Translations under genes and position numbers: made by a program
Shown here: in pieces, positions 10,386 to 18,094 of the stretch
Layout of the letters: each line of letters begins with the position of its first letter
Position numbering within the stretch: position 1 is the first letter of the stretch
NCBI RefSeq assembly: GCF_014652615.1
Contig: NZ_BMZD01000002.1
Span: 558,001 to 622,000 of the forward strand
DNA: 64,000 nucleotides
Direction: 5' to 3'
Origin: Novosphingobium arvoryzae
GTDB lineage: Bacteria; Pseudomonadota; Alphaproteobacteria; Sphingomonadales; Sphingomonadaceae
Notes under the pieces: generated by a model
What the model was told of the DNA's origin: nothing
The model's database searches: none
What the model saw: only the letters and a program-made list of their open reading frames with translations

Positions 10386-10975
10386 GGCACCTCGATAGTC
10401 TCACCCGATTGTCCCGGAAAGCCCTTGAACAGCGCTTCGGCCATCTTGCCCGCCCCCAGCGTGGTATCGGCCAGCGGAGAGGAGGCGCGGACCGCGAAGC
10501 TGGCCCGCCCTTCCCACAGCGCCTGCCCGCTGGCCCGGTCCTTGATGATCACGCCCAGCGTCGTCTCGACTTGCGCGGCGGGTTTGGGTGACAGGTTGAT
10601 GCCGATCCCGACGCCTAGGCCGGAACCATAGCTGCCGGTCGATCCGCCCACCCCCACGCTGACCGGGCTGCCCGCGCGTTCCGGCTGATAGGTGCCGCGC
10701 GCAAAGCGCAGTTCGGCCACTTGCCCGCCCGCCCCGGCGGCGGCCTCGGTGTAGCCGATCAACGTCAACTGGCGTTGCACCGCCATCTGATAGGTGCGCC
10801 ATTCGATCGACGCGCCATCCATTCCGGGTGCCGGTTCGACCGAAATCGTCCCCTTGCCCAGCGCCGACACGTCCGGCACGTGAAAGCGCGTCACTTCCAC
10901 CGGGCCGGTCGGCGCAACGCAACCTGCCAGCGGAACCAGTGCGAGGCACAATGCGGCGAATTTCAGCGACTTCAT
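10382..10975 (-). CDS. DUF4136-like lipoprotein
   Basis: A 197-residue protein with a lipoprotein signal and lipobox LAGC (Cys at residue 19). The mature part resembles DUF4136: [20 protein letters not shown] at the start and [21 protein letters not shown] near the end, with a Gly-rich loop ([20 protein letters not shown]) in the middle. GAGAGG precedes the ATG at 10975; the upstream in-frame extension lacks a start region. It overlaps the carboxypeptidase gene by 4 bp and follows the paralogous gene at 11046-11714. Confidence 0.78.
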   Translation of the reverse strand: MKSLKFAALCLALVPLAGCVAPTGPVEVTRFHVPDVSALGKGTISVEPAPGMDGASIEWRTYQMAVQRQLTLIGYTEAAAGAGGQVAELRFARGTYQPERAGSPVSVGVGGSTGSYGSGLGVGIGINLSPKPAAQVETTLGVIIKDRASGQALWEGRASFAVRASSPLADTTLGAGKMAEALFKGFPGQSGETIEVP

Positions 10976-11045
10976 CGCGGGCGACCTCTCAAGCAGGGAC
11001 TTATGCAACGATTGTGCGACCGCACCGCGCCCGATGCAAGCACCG

Positions 11046-11714
11046 TCAGGTGCCGGCGGCGGGGAAGCCTTCGAACAGTGCAGCAGCGAGGCGATCGGCA
11101 ATCTTCTGATCGTTCCAGCGGGCATCGCCCTGCCGGGTCAGGATGTCGGCCCGGCCTTCCCACAGCACCGCCCCGCTGGCGCGGTCCTTGATCCGGGCTT
11201 CCAGCCGGGTGGAAACCAATGCGCCCTTGGGCTTGGTCAGGTCGATATTGATCCCCAGCCCCATCATCGATCCGCGATTCGACACGCCCACGGCCATTTC
11301 GCCGCTGACTGGCTTGCGGGGCGCTTCCTGCGGTTCAGCAATGGAATGAAGCACCCGCACTTCGGCCACATGGGCGCCGTCCGGCGTGGCCGTCTGATAA
11401 CCCGCCCCGGCCAGCGCATCGATCACCGCCGCCTGAAAGGTCGCCATTTCGCGGGCATCGACCGGACTGGTCGCCGCTGCCTCGACCACGCTGACCGTGC
11501 CTTTGCCCAGTGCCGCCGCGAGCGCCGGATCTTCCGTCACGAAGCGGGCAACCTGCACTTTGCCTTCGCGGCTGGAGGATGCGGCGCGTGCGCTGCGGGC
11601 ATAACCGCCCGGCGCGGTGGTCCACCCGCGCCCCCCCCATACCCCCGGCTGGGCCTGCGCCGGAGCGGCCAGCGCGAGGACGGACAGGACGGCCAGGGTG
11701 CGCGGCAGGGGCAT
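11046..11714 (-). CDS. secreted DUF4136-like protein, paralogue of the neighbour
   Basis: A 222-residue protein with a cleavable signal peptide (MPLPRTLAVLSVLALAAPAQ, cut near AQA-QP) rather than a lipobox. It shares with its downstream neighbour the KGTVSV start of the domain and the ARIKDRASGAVLWEGRAD ending, pointing to tandem duplication of a DUF4136-type domain. GGAG lies before the ATG at 11714. It is the first gene of a three-gene minus-strand operon that ends in the M14 carboxypeptidase; a 70-bp gap separates it from the lipoprotein gene. Function unknown. Confidence 0.72.
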   Translation of the reverse strand: MPLPRTLAVLSVLALAAPAQAQPGVWGGRGWTTAPGGYARSARAASSSREGKVQVARFVTEDPALAAALGKGTVSVVEAAATSPVDAREMATFQAAVIDALAGAGYQTATPDGAHVAEVRVLHSIAEPQEAPRKPVSGEMAVGVSNRGSMMGLGINIDLTKPKGALVSTRLEARIKDRASGAVLWEGRADILTRQGDARWNDQKIADRLAAALFEGFPAAGT

Positions 11715-11844
11715 GAAGGTCTCCGGGGAAAAGGATGGTGGCCGTCCCGCTAGGCGTTCCCGCTTTGCACGGACCTGAACGGGCAGGAAATTCGATTTCA
11801 CGTTATCCACTTTATCATCCAGCGATGCTAACACCCTGATCGAC

Positions 11845-12849
11845 ATGACAACCAAACTCCCCGTGCTCGTCACCGGAGGCGCCGGCTATATCGGCAGCCA
11901 CGCGGTCCTCGCCCTTCAGGATGCCGGCTGGCCGGTGGCCGTGATCGACAATCTCGTCACCGGTTTTCGCTGGGCCGTGCCCGAAGGCGTGCCGTTCTAT
12001 CAGGGCGATATCGAGGACGGCGATCTGCTCGCCCGGATCTTTGCCGAACAGGGCATCCGCGCGGTGATGCATTTTGCCGGATCGGTGGTGGTGCCGGAAT
12101 CGGTGTCCGATCCGCTGAAGTATTACCACAACAACACCGCCAAGACCCGCGCCCTGATCGCCGCCGCCGTGGCCGCGGGCGTGCCGCACTTCATCTTCAG
12201 TTCCACCGCCGCGACTTATGGCATACCCGAAGTCTCCCCCGTGACCGAGGACACCCCCCAGCGCCCGATCAATCCCTATGGGATGTCCAAGCTGATGACC
12301 GAATTCATGCTGCGCGACACGGCGGCCGCGCATCCCATGAATTTCTGCGCGCTGCGCTATTTCAACGTGGCCGGGGCCGATCCGCAGGGCCGCACCGGGC
12401 AATCGACCGCCGGAGCCACGCACCTGATCAAGGTTGCGGGCGAAGCCGCGCTGGGCAAGCGCGCGGGCGTGGAAGTGTTCGGAACTGATTTCGACACGCC
12501 TGACGGCACGGGCGTGCGCGATTACATCCACGTCAGCGACCTCGCCAATGCCCACGTACTTGCGCTGGAGCACCTGATCGCCCACCCGGCCGATTCGTTG
12601 ACCATGAACTGCGGCTATGGTCAGGGCTATTCGGTGCTGGAAGTGCTCGATGCGGTGGACCGCGTGACCAACAACAAGATCGTGCGCACCCTGTCCCCCC
12701 GCCGCGCGGGCGATCCCGATTCGCTGATTTCGGACAATCGCCGGATCAAGGCGACCCTGCCCTGGGTACCGAAGTTCGCGGACCTCGACCTGATCGTGCG
12801 CCACGCCCTGTCATGGGAACGCAAACTGGGCGAGATCCGGGGAGAGTAA
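11845..12849 (+). CDS. galE: UDP-glucose 4-epimerase
   Basis: A 334-residue extended SDR that interconverts UDP-glucose and UDP-galactose. It has the NAD-binding [10 protein letters not shown] (about 9-18), the early catalytic strand [11 protein letters not shown], and the catalytic YxxxK as YGMSK. The GalE-specific [10 protein letters not shown] follows the catalytic helix. [14 protein letters not shown] near the C-terminus is the usual family motif. It is divergent from the DUF4136 operon; the 130-bp region between them contains a single DnaA-box-like TTATCCACT (11803-11811) that I do not consider significant. Confidence 0.95.
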   Translation: MTTKLPVLVTGGAGYIGSHAVLALQDAGWPVAVIDNLVTGFRWAVPEGVPFYQGDIEDGDLLARIFAEQGIRAVMHFAGSVVVPESVSDPLKYYHNNTAKTRALIAAAVAAGVPHFIFSSTAATYGIPEVSPVTEDTPQRPINPYGMSKLMTEFMLRDTAAAHPMNFCALRYFNVAGADPQGRTGQSTAGATHLIKVAGEAALGKRAGVEVFGTDFDTPDGTGVRDYIHVSDLANAHVLALEHLIAHPADSLTMNCGYGQGYSVLEVLDAVDRVTNNKIVRTLSPRRAGDPDSLISDNRRIKATLPWVPKFADLDLIVRHALSWERKLGEIRGE

Positions 12850-12865
12850 GCAGAACTGGCTTGCT

Positions 12866-12896
12866 GTGCCATCCCGCTCCCCCGCCCGACCTCACC
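12866..12896 (+). repeat. orphan half of the palindromic repeat
   Basis: A single decayed arm resembling the left arm of the repeats at 18817-18898 and 34881-34961: the central 15 nt (CCGCTCCCCCGCCCG) are identical and the flanks are partly conserved. No matching right arm follows. It lies just upstream of the rpmJ promoter, as the full copy at 18817 lies just upstream of the rpmH promoter. Confidence 0.5.
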
Positions 12897-12914
12897 AAAC
12901 AAGCGACTACTGCC

Positions 12915-12947
12915 TTGACTTGGCCGGGACTCACCCTTAACGGCCCG
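12915..12947 (+). promoter_or_regulatory. rpmJ promoter, TTGAC-N17-TTAA with GC-rich discriminator
   Basis: TTGAC at 12915-12919, TTAA at 12937-12940, then CGGCCCG. Spacing and box sequences match the rpmH promoter exactly and the rpsT promoter closely. A GACTC (GANTC) site at 12928-12932 lies in the spacer. The start codon is 40 bp downstream of the discriminator. Confidence 0.65.
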
Positions 12948-12986
12948 GTCTCCAATTTCAGCGGCCTGCCGCCGCACGAGGATATC

Positions 12987-13112
12987 ATGAAGATTCGCAA
13001 CAGCCTGAAGTCGCTCAAGGACCGCCACCGGGACAACCGCGTGATCCGCCGCCGTGGCCGGACCTATGTGATCAACAAGACCAACCGTCGCTTCAAGGCG
13101 CGCCAGGGCTAA
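12987..13112 (+). CDS. rpmJ: 50S ribosomal protein L36
   Basis: A 41-residue basic protein, [20 protein letters not shown], continuing [21 protein letters not shown]. This is the L36 form lacking the zinc-binding Cys residues (the longer KSLK...RDNR type usual in alphaproteobacteria). It is a stand-alone gene with its own promoter and downstream hairpins, not part of a ribosomal operon. Confidence 0.95.
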   Translation: MKIRNSLKSLKDRHRDNRVIRRRGRTYVINKTNRRFKARQG

Positions 13113-13129
13113 TCACCCGGCGTTTGGCT

Positions 13130-13148
13130 GGCCCGGCACTGCCGGGCC
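13130..13148 (+). terminator. hairpin just after rpmJ
   Basis: GGCCCGGC-ACT-GCCGGGCC, an 8-bp perfect stem with a 3-nt loop, 17 bp after the rpmJ stop. No T-run follows directly. It may work together with the larger hairpin at 13160-13200. Confidence 0.45.
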
Positions 13149-13159
13149 GTCACCCTTAA

Positions 13160-13206
13160 CGGCCCGCCTCCACCACCGGGGAGCGGGCCGAAGCTGTTTT
13201 ATCCCT
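13160..13206 (+). terminator. rpmJ terminator hairpin
   Basis: The stem CGGCCCGC / GCGGGCCG is extended by CTCC/GGAG with one bulge and is followed by AAGCTGTTTT. The stem sequence is nearly the same as the rpoZ-side hairpin at 5421-5452. Confidence 0.55.
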
Positions 13207-13220
13207 GCGGAGCCGCTGCC

Positions 13221-13844
13221 ATGACTACGCGATTCGATGCACCGATCGATGCTGTGGTGTTCGATGTCGGCAAAGTGCTGGTGCGCTGGGAACGGCACCT
13301 GCCCTATGTGAACCACTTTGCCGATCCGGCGCAGCTGGACTGGTTCATGGACACGGTGATCCCGCTGGAATGGCACGCGGAACATGACGCGGGCCGCCCC
13401 GCGGCAGAGCTGATCGCGGAACGCAGCGCACTGTTCCCCGAGTATGCCCCGCTGATCGCCGACTGGTTCGGCCGGTTCAACGAGACGATCCCCGGCCTGG
13501 TCCCCGGCAGCCCCGAACTGGTCGAGGCGCTGCACGCACGCGGCGTGCCGCTTTACGCCATCACCAATTTCGGTGCCGACACCTGGGCCGGCTTCCGCCC
13601 GCACTTCCCGCTGGCCGACTGGTTTCTGGATGTGGTGGTGTCTGGCGTGGAACGCCTCGCCAAGCCGGATCCGGCGATCTATGCGCTGGCGGCAAGCCGG
13701 TTCGGCCATGCGCCACAGCGGATGCTGTTCATCGACGACAGCGAAGCCAATGTCCGTGCGGCGCGCGAATCGGGCTGGCACGCCCACCATTTCATCGACG
13801 CGGCCGGGCTTGAGGCGGAACTCAAGGCGCGCGCCCTGATCTGA
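13221..13844 (+). CDS. HAD-superfamily hydrolase (subfamily IA type)
   Basis: A 207-residue phosphatase-like protein. Motif I is VVFDVGKVLVRWE (nucleophile Asp near residue 15, DxG form as in YihX-type phosphatases), motif II is the ITNFG strand (Thr-Asn), motif III is the Lys in LAKPDPAIY, and motif IV is MLFIDDSEANV. These support a phosphomonoesterase acting on a small sugar or nucleotide phosphate, but the substrate cannot be told. CGGAG precedes the ATG. Confidence 0.85.
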   Translation: MTTRFDAPIDAVVFDVGKVLVRWERHLPYVNHFADPAQLDWFMDTVIPLEWHAEHDAGRPAAELIAERSALFPEYAPLIADWFGRFNETIPGLVPGSPELVEALHARGVPLYAITNFGADTWAGFRPHFPLADWFLDVVVSGVERLAKPDPAIYALAASRFGHAPQRMLFIDDSEANVRAARESGWHAHHFIDAAGLEAELKARALI

Positions 13845-13902
13845 CCGGACCTGCATCTGCCCCCCCCATTTGGCAGGGCAGCGGGACGGCACAGCGCACA
13901 AA

Positions 13903-13934
13903 AAAAGGCCCTCGTCCGAAGACGAGGGCCTTTT
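13903..13934. terminator. bidirectional terminator
   Basis: A perfect 14-bp stem, AAAAGGCCCTCGTC / GACGAGGGCCTTTT, with a CGAA loop, between the convergent HAD and CC_3452-like genes. The A-run and T-run ends make it a textbook terminator in both directions. Confidence 0.92.
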
Positions 13935-13972
13935 CAGGGGGCTGTTATAAGGAGTGCCTGAGAGACTTGGCG

Positions 13973-14317
13973 TCAGGCAGCGCCGTTGCAGCGCGCGAGC
14001 TGGTCGGCGCTCAATTCGCCCTTCGGGGTGGCGAAGCTGGTGACGGGGCCAAAGGCCTTGACCACGCGCGCGCAGGTGCGCGCAGGCGCGGAACCGTCGC
14101 TCGAACCGGTGCAGCTGGTGCCGGTGCAGGTCCACGCGGCGCCATTCACCACCTTCTTCGCCGGAGCTTCCAGCGCGGTGGCGAGCACGGCGGTGTAGCG
14201 GGCCGACTGGGCCAGCGCGGGAGTGGTGGTGGCGGTGAACGAACCGATGGTGCCGACGATGGCCAGCGCACCGACAAACAGGGTGCGCGCAAGCGGACGC
14301 TGGAAAACAGTGGTCAT
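13973..14317 (-). CDS. small secreted protein, CC_3452-like
   Basis: A 114-residue protein with a signal peptide (hydrophobic about 15-36, cut near ALA-QS). The mature part has conserved-looking Cys in WTCTGTSC, RTCARVVKAFGPV and the C-terminal ADQLARCNGAA, probably two disulfides. This matches what I recall of the CC_3452 family of small periplasmic alphaproteobacterial proteins of unknown role. GGGAAG lies before the ATG at 14317; an upstream in-frame ATG at 14437 would put the signal peptide in the middle. Confidence 0.7.
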   Translation of the reverse strand: MTTVFQRPLARTLFVGALAIVGTIGSFTATTTPALAQSARYTAVLATALEAPAKKVVNGAAWTCTGTSCTGSSDGSAPARTCARVVKAFGPVTSFATPKGELSADQLARCNGAA

Positions 14318-14463
14318 GATACTTCCCTTTCGTTGCCGAACGCAGGGACCGAAGCGCCTGGGAGGGAGGGTGCCGATTTGCGTTGCTGAGGGCCAGATAG
14401 TGCGATAGGTATTAAGTTGCAACCTGAAACGGTGCATTGCAGCAAAGATTTTTTTGTCACATC

Positions 14464-14488
14464 CGAAGCCCGATTGCGATAGGCTTCG
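14464..14488. promoter_or_regulatory. inverted repeat upstream of the HxlR gene
   Basis: CGAAGCC and GGCTTCG, perfect 7-bp arms 11 nt apart, ending 26 bp before the HxlR start. It could be an autoregulatory operator or a leader hairpin. A GTTGCAAC octamer lies about 45 bp further upstream. Confidence 0.4.
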
Positions 14489-14514
14489 ATTCAGGGATTG
14501 GGGACATTCGACTG

Positions 14515-15027
14515 ATGGGTATGCTTCGCGAACCGCTTGACGAAATCCAGAGCTGCGGATTGCCCTCCGCGCTGGAAGTCATGGGAGAACGCTGGTCGTT
14601 CATGATCCTGCGCGCGGCGTTCAATGGCCTCCATCATTTCGAGGAGTTCCTGGGGGAGCTGGGCATTGCCCGCAACATCCTGTCCAACCGGCTGGCACGG
14701 CTGGTCGAACATGGGATCATGAAGCGTGAGCACATGCCCGATGATCGCCGCAAGATCGAATACCGCCTGACCGCCAAGGGGCTGGACCTGCTGCCCGCGA
14801 TGCTGGCACTGCGCCAGTGGGGCGAGAAGTATGGCGTCGGCGTTCCGGCCAACCCCGTGCTGTGCGACACCCGCGATGGCCAGCCGATTGCCCCGATCGC
14901 CATTCACGCCCACGATGGCCGCCCGCTGGCCCCCGTCGAGCTGGAATGGCGCAACCGCGCCGACATCGGCAAAGCGCTGCACGCACCGGAAGATGACGCG
15001 GTTCGTCCCCGGCTGAACGTGCTGTAA
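14515..15027 (+). CDS. HxlR-family transcriptional regulator
   Basis: A 170-residue winged-helix protein. It begins with the HxlR layout: Cys then SALEVMGERWSFMILRAAF, the recognition region FEEFLGELGIARNILSNRL, and the wing REHMPDDRRKIEYRLTAKGLDLLPAM. The C-terminal 60 residues extend beyond the minimal HxlR domain and carry another Cys (VLCDTRDGQP), so redox or ligand sensing is possible. GGGGA lies 10 nt before the ATG at 14515. It is transcribed toward the aldehyde dehydrogenase 41 bp downstream, a likely target. Confidence 0.88.
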   Translation: MGMLREPLDEIQSCGLPSALEVMGERWSFMILRAAFNGLHHFEEFLGELGIARNILSNRLARLVEHGIMKREHMPDDRRKIEYRLTAKGLDLLPAMLALRQWGEKYGVGVPANPVLCDTRDGQPIAPIAIHAHDGRPLAPVELEWRNRADIGKALHAPEDDAVRPRLNVL

Positions 15028-15068
15028 CCGCCCCCGTTTCCAAGCAACGACCACAGGCAGTCCTCCCC

Positions 15069-16409
15069 ATGACCAGCGCCCCGTCCCCCTCGCCCGCCGA
15101 GCTCGCCCGCGTTTTCGCGCTGCAACAGGATCACCAGTGGACGGTGAAGGCCTCCACTGCCGAGCAGCGCAAGGCCAAGCTGGCCCGGCTGAAAGCCGCG
15201 GTCGAGGCCCATGCCGACGAGATCGTTGCCGCCGTGCTGGAAGACACGCGCAAGCCCGAAGCCGAAATCCGCGTAACCGAAGTGCTGAACATCATCGGCA
15301 ATATCCAGCGCAACATCGACAATCTCGATGCCTGGATGGCCCCGACCGAAGTCACGCCTTCGATGAATCCCAATGACCGCGCGCAGATCCTGTATGAAGC
15401 GCGCGGGGTGTGCCTGATCCTGGGGCCGTGGAACTTTCCGCTTGGCCTCACGCTCGGCCCGGTCGCAGCGGCCGTCGCGGCGGGCAACTGCTGCATGGTC
15501 AAGCTGACCGACCTGTGCCCCGCCACCGCGCGGATCGCGGGCGTCATCATCCGCGAGGCGTTCGAGGAGAACGAAGTCGCCCTGTTCGAAGGCGATGTCG
15601 GCGTGGCCACCGCGCTGCTTGAACTGCCGTTCCACCACATCTTCTTCACCGGCAGCACCCGCGTCGGCAAGATCGTGATGGCGGCCGCGGCAAAGCACCT
15701 GGCCAGCGTGACGCTGGAACTGGGCGGCAAGTCGCCGGTAATCATCGACGACGGCGCCGATATCGACAAGATCGCCGCCGATCTCGCCGGGGCCAAGCAG
15801 TTCAACGGCGGGCAGGCCTGCATCTGCCCGGACTATGTCTTCGTGAAGGAAGATCAGCAGGACCGGCTGGTCGAGGGCTTCCGCGCGAACGTGGCGAAGA
15901 ACCTGTATGACGACGCCGGGCAGATCCGCAAGGAGAGCATCGCCCAGATCGTCAACGCGGCCAACTTCAACCGGGTGAAGACCATGTTCGACGATGCCGT
16001 GGAACAAGGCGCGACCGTGGCGGTCGGCGGCACGCTGGATGCCAGCGACCTGACCATTCACCCCACCATGCTGACGAACGTCACCCCGCAGATGAAGATC
16101 CTGCAGGACGAGATCTTCGCCCCCGTCCTGCCGGTAATGACCTATGACAAGCTGGACCAGGTGATCGATTACATCGCCGCACGCGACAAGCCGCTGGCGC
16201 TCTACATCTACAGCCCGGACGAAGCGAACATCCAGAAAGTGCTCAGCCGCACGTCATCGGGCGGGGTCACGGTCAACGGCGTGTTCAGCCATTACCTTGA
16301 AAACAACCTGCCCTTCGGCGGCGTGAACCAGAGCGGCATGGGCAGCTATCACGGCTATTTCGGATTCAAGGCCTTCAGCCACGAACGCGCGATCTATCGC
16401 CACCAGTAA
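15069..16409 (+). CDS. class 3 aldehyde dehydrogenase (coniferyl-aldehyde-dehydrogenase type)
   Basis: A 446-residue NAD(P)-dependent aldehyde dehydrogenase of the short class 3 branch. Motifs: GPWNFPLGL (oxyanion Asn), FFTGSTRVGK, LELGGKSP (general base Glu) and NGGQACICPDYV (catalytic Cys). The C-terminus SHERAIYRHQ is usual for class 3. The cofactor-binding Lys sits in KLTDLCP rather than the usual KPSE, an unusual variant. Likely substrates are aromatic or long-chain aldehydes; its place just downstream of an HxlR regulator fits induced detoxification or aromatic catabolism. Confidence 0.9.
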   Translation: MTSAPSPSPAELARVFALQQDHQWTVKASTAEQRKAKLARLKAAVEAHADEIVAAVLEDTRKPEAEIRVTEVLNIIGNIQRNIDNLDAWMAPTEVTPSMNPNDRAQILYEARGVCLILGPWNFPLGLTLGPVAAAVAAGNCCMVKLTDLCPATARIAGVIIREAFEENEVALFEGDVGVATALLELPFHHIFFTGSTRVGKIVMAAAAKHLASVTLELGGKSPVIIDDGADIDKIAADLAGAKQFNGGQACICPDYVFVKEDQQDRLVEGFRANVAKNLYDDAGQIRKESIAQIVNAANFNRVKTMFDDAVEQGATVAVGGTLDASDLTIHPTMLTNVTPQMKILQDEIFAPVLPVMTYDKLDQVIDYIAARDKPLALYIYSPDEANIQKVLSRTSSGGVTVNGVFSHYLENNLPFGGVNQSGMGSYHGYFGFKAFSHERAIYRHQ

Positions 16410-16443
16410 GGGCGCAAACCCTAAACTTTCAGGCCCGAAACTG

Positions 16444-17952
16444 TCAGGCCCGGACCCCGATCCGGCGATAGCTGAGTGCTTCGGCAACATGGATCCGGCC
16501 GATCCCGTCGCTGCCGGCCAGATCCGCGATCGTGCGCGCCACGCGCAGGATGCGGGTATAGCCGCGCGCGGACAGGCGCATCGCCTCGGCCGCCTGCATC
16601 AGCAGCTTGCGCCCGGCCTCATCCGGGGTGGCATGGGCTTCCAGCAGATCGCCGTCGAGTTCGGCGTTGGTCCGCCGGCTCGTCCCAGCCAGCCGCGCGG
16701 TCTGCACTGCGCGCGCGGCGGCGACGCGGACGGCGACTTCGGCGCTGCCCTCGGACGGGGGCGGCAGGGCCAGATCGGCGGCGCTGACGGGATCGACCTC
16801 GACGTGCAAGTCGATCCGGTCCAGCAGCGGCCCGGATACCTTGGACTGGTAATCGGCAGCGCAGCGCGGGGCGCGGCTGCACGCCAGCGCCGGATCGCCG
16901 AGATAGCCGCAACGGCACGGGTTCATCGCCGCAATCAGCTGCACCCGCGCCGGGAATGTCACGTGGGCGTTGGCCCGCGCCACGGTCACTTCACCCGTTT
17001 CCAGCGGCTGACGCAGCGAATCGAGCACCGCACGCTGGAATTCGGGCAGTTCATCCAGGAACAGCACGCCCAGGTGCGCCAGGCTGACTTCGCCGGGTTT
17101 GACCTTCAGGCCGCCCCCGGTCAGCGCCGCCATCGACGCCGAATGGTGGGGCGCGCGAAACGGGCGGGCGCGGCTGATCCGGCCATCTTCCAGCAGTCCC
17201 GCAACCGAAGCGACCATCGACGTTTCCAGCGCCTCTGCCGCTGTCAGTTCCGGCAGGATTCCGGGCAGGCAGCTGGCCAGCAGCGACTTGCCCGCGCCCG
17301 GCGGTCCGCTCATCAACAGGTTATGCCCGCCTGCGGCCGCGATTTCGAGGGCACGCTTGGCGGTTTCCTGGCCCTTCACCTGCTTCAGGTCCGGCCCCCT
17401 GGCGGGCGGCTCGGCCTCTCCCGGCTGGGGCGCGGGCAAGGTCTGCACCCCTTTCAGGTGGTTGAGCAGGCTGACCAGATCCGGCGCGGCCAGCACCGGA
17501 ATGCCGCTGGCCCAGCGCGCCTCTGACCCCTGCGCCGCCGGGCAGATCAGGCCGAGGTCCGCCCCGCTGGCATGAAGCGCGGCCAGCAGCACGCCGGGAG
17601 ACGGCACCACCCGGCCATCCAGCGCCAGTTCGCCCACCGCGATGAAATCGGCCAGTTGCTCCGCATCGGTCACGCCCATCGCCGCCAGCAGCGCCAGCGC
17701 GATCGGCAGGTCATAGTGCGAGCCTTCCTTGGGCAGGTCGGCGGGGGACAGGTTGATGGTGATTCGCTTGGGCGGCAGCGATAGGCCCATCGCCGCCAGC
17801 GCGGCGTTAACCCGCTCGCGGCTTTCGTTCACCGCCTTGTCCGGCAGGCCGACCAGGTTGAAGCGCGGCAAACCCGGCGCGATCTGGCACTGCACCTCAA
17901 CCCCGCGCGCTTCCAGCCCCAGGTAAGCCACTGTCCGAACCAGTGCGACCAA
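16444..17952 (-). CDS. comM: YifB/ComM family Mg-chelatase-like AAA+ ATPase
   Basis: About 502 residues. N-terminal Lon-protease-like fold (VRTVAYLGLEARGVEVQCQI, then LPRFNLVGLPDKAVNESRER), followed by the AAA+ domain with Walker A SGPPGAGKSLLA and Walker B VLFLDELPEF. Near the end of the ATPase are CRCGYLGDP and CRRAP-like Cys, then LDRIDLHVEV. In competent bacteria ComM drives branch migration during natural transformation. I chose a TTG start at 17952: it yields MVALVRTVAYLG, the usual family N-terminus, and GGGGGTG lies 5 nt before it. The ATG at 18024 lacks a ribosome binding site. Confidence 0.9.
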   Translation of the reverse strand: MVALVRTVAYLGLEARGVEVQCQIAPGLPRFNLVGLPDKAVNESRERVNAALAAMGLSLPPKRITINLSPADLPKEGSHYDLPIALALLAAMGVTDAEQLADFIAVGELALDGRVVPSPGVLLAALHASGADLGLICPAAQGSEARWASGIPVLAAPDLVSLLNHLKGVQTLPAPQPGEAEPPARGPDLKQVKGQETAKRALEIAAAGGHNLLMSGPPGAGKSLLASCLPGILPELTAAEALETSMVASVAGLLEDGRISRARPFRAPHHSASMAALTGGGLKVKPGEVSLAHLGVLFLDELPEFQRAVLDSLRQPLETGEVTVARANAHVTFPARVQLIAAMNPCRCGYLGDPALACSRAPRCAADYQSKVSGPLLDRIDLHVEVDPVSAADLALPPPSEGSAEVAVRVAAARAVQTARLAGTSRRTNAELDGDLLEAHATPDEAGRKLLMQAAEAMRLSARGYTRILRVARTIADLAGSDGIGRIHVAEALSYRRIGVRA

Positions 17953-18094
17953 ATTCACCCCCGTACATACACCTAAGCCGTTGATGGAGCAGCCGTGCCG
18001 CGCTGTCGAGGGGGACTGCACCATGGCGGCGGTAACGCGTCCTTAACCGCTGGCATTGGGTTTGGTGTAAGCTCGCGCGGGTAAACTGGGCGTC

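Noticed and set aside
11803-11811. TTATCCACT, one base from a DnaA box, upstream of galE
   Set aside because: A single site with no cluster, AT-rich unwinding element or replication gene nearby; chance is the simplest explanation.
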